From Patescibacteria group bacterium (GTDB taxonomy: Bacteria > Patescibacteriota > Doudnabacteria > UBA920): a DNA stretch of 12,944 nucleotides. How positions within the stretch are numbered: the first letter of the stretch is position 1; each line of letters begins with the position of its first letter. The stretch is taken from NCBI GenBank assembly GCA_023473845.1, contig JAMCYA010000056.1:1-12944 (forward strand). The letters run 5' to 3'. Positions 12,336 to 12,944 of the stretch are shown piece after piece. The position numbers and the translations under genes were made by a program. Below the pieces are notes generated by a model. It made no database searches. It was given only the letters and a program-made list of their open reading frames with translations, and had not been told where the DNA came from.

Positions 12336-12363
12336 ATTATAGCATAAGCCTGACTCTTGACAA
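12336..12363 (-). promoter_or_regulatory. promoter of the AEC permease gene
   Basis: The minus strand reads TTGTCA (12363-12358), a 16-nt spacer ending in TGC, and TATAAT (12341-12336): a -35 with a perfect extended -10. The -35 overlaps the -35 of the plus-strand promoter. Confidence 0.75.
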
Positions 12364-12385
12364 AACCAACAAATTATTGTATGCT
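12357..12385 (+). promoter_or_regulatory. promoter of the secreted protein gene
   Basis: TTGACA (12357-12362), 17-nt spacer, TATGCT (12380-12385). The leader of about 25 nt carries a strong SD. It is divergent from the AEC promoter and shares its -35 bases. Confidence 0.7.
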
Positions 12386-12400
12386 AGAAGGCTGCCTAAA

Positions 12401-12407
12401 AAGGAGG
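12401..12407 (+). promoter_or_regulatory. ribosome binding site that sets a TTG start
   Basis: AAGGAGG lies 10 bases before TTG 12418. It supports this non-ATG start, which yields a complete signal peptide; the next ATG (codon 7) would remove it. Confidence 0.7.
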
Positions 12408-12417
12408 ACAGCAATCA

Positions 12418-12944
12418 TTGAAGCAAGCTCTTCTTATGGCCCTTTTTGTCCTGGTATCCCCCTCCGCTTGGGCAGAAGACACTGCCACCACGCTCATTGC
12501 CCGCATGGCCATGACGGACGTTGCCACACAACATTATGTCCAGGTATTCCAAACCCGCGGCAAGCTGATTTTGCCGGATGTCCTGTATGTGGACTTCGGC
12601 AAAAACAACTACCGCGAAATGTTCGTGGGAGGCGGCCGGGTGTGGTACGCGGGCAAACATTTAACCCTCGCTCACGAGGATTACCTGGGCCAGGCCACAG
12701 GCTCAGCCGCGCACAACGCACTGTACGTTTTGCCCTGGACCAAGCTGGATTACCGGTTCGGCCGCAAATTTTCCGGCAACGCGGTGCATTTCTTTTACGT
12801 GCCGCTCAACCGGGCCGGCAAATTCCACCAGGCCATTGAACGGGCCAAACTGGAATACAGCTTCTCAAAGCTGTTTAAAGCGGGCGCGGGCTATGGCGCC
12901 AGCGGTCCGGCCAACAAGCCGTGGCAGCACAAGCCCATGCTGAC
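12418..12944 (+). CDS. secreted protein of unknown function, partial (3' end outside window)
   Basis: An open frame from TTG 12418 to the window end, 175 codons visible. It begins with a textbook signal peptide, MKQALLMALFVLVSPSAWA, with likely cleavage after Ala19 (AWA|ED). The mature part alternates hydrophobic and polar residues with many aromatics (YVQVFQTRGKLILPDVLYVDF, HFFYVPLN, LEYSFSKLFKAGAGYG, read in parts), as in beta-rich exported or beta-barrel proteins. I do not recognise a named family. Two other plus-strand frames overlap it, but only this one has an SD, promoter and signal peptide. Confidence 0.75.
   Translation, partial: MKQALLMALFVLVSPSAWAEDTATTLIARMAMTDVATQHYVQVFQTRGKLILPDVLYVDFGKNNYREMFVGGGRVWYAGKHLTLAHEDYLGQATGSAAHNALYVLPWTKLDYRFGRKFSGNAVHFFYVPLNRAGKFHQAIERAKLEYSFSKLFKAGAGYGASGPANKPWQHKPML

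Noticed and set aside
12357..12839. 160-aa plus-strand frame over the last gene
   Set aside because: Its start lies in the -35 box, its sequence is Arg/Pro/Cys-rich and shadow-like, and the frame from TTG 12418 has the SD and signal peptide.

Overview
The window looks like part of a bacterial chromosome, most plausibly from a Candidate Phyla Radiation (Patescibacteria) lineage. The evidence is circumstantial: base composition is near 50% GC by eye, genes are small and tightly packed with few operons, many starts lack a Shine-Dalgarno (SD) site, and several families match ones I recall from CPR genomes (a 71-aa glycine-rich membrane protein, a YdjM-like membrane protein, a DUF5667 protein after an ECF sigma factor, and a PspC-DUF2807 protein). 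Stops are mostly TAA. The ECF sigma gene ends in TGA, so the standard bacterial code fits and a TGA-to-glycine recoding is not needed. No rRNA, tRNA, CRISPR array, transposase or phage gene was seen.

Left part (1-4147): a cold-shock protein gene (+); a small membrane protein (+) whose N-terminus lies in another frame; an SDR oxidoreductase (-); a TPR protein (-); a polytopic membrane protein (+); a 118-aa protein of unknown function (-); and a YdjM-like membrane protein (+) that is probably translated from a leaderless mRNA. The most unusual structure is upstream of the SDR gene: a perfect 86-bp inverted copy of part of its own coding sequence, framed by a perfect 29-bp direct repeat that carries the gene's extended -10 promoter element.

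Middle part (4146-9197), all on the minus strand: a membrane-anchored M23 peptidase; a PadR regulator overlapping a 745-aa PspC/DUF2807 envelope protein; and an ECF sigma factor overlapping a DUF5667 single-pass membrane protein. This is a block of envelope and stress-sensing genes, with a likely PadR operator and hairpin terminators separating the units.

Right part (9394-12944): an ArsR-SdpI pair (+) with a good promoter and operator-like dyads; a cation diffusion facilitator (+) with an unusual His-to-Asn change in its transport site; an AEC-type permease (-); and a divergent secreted protein (+) cut off by the window end. The last two genes are driven by face-to-face promoters whose -35 boxes overlap.

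Across the window, promoters tend to be of the extended -10 type (TGnTATAAT) with weak -35 boxes, and most transcription units end in clear hairpin-plus-T terminators.
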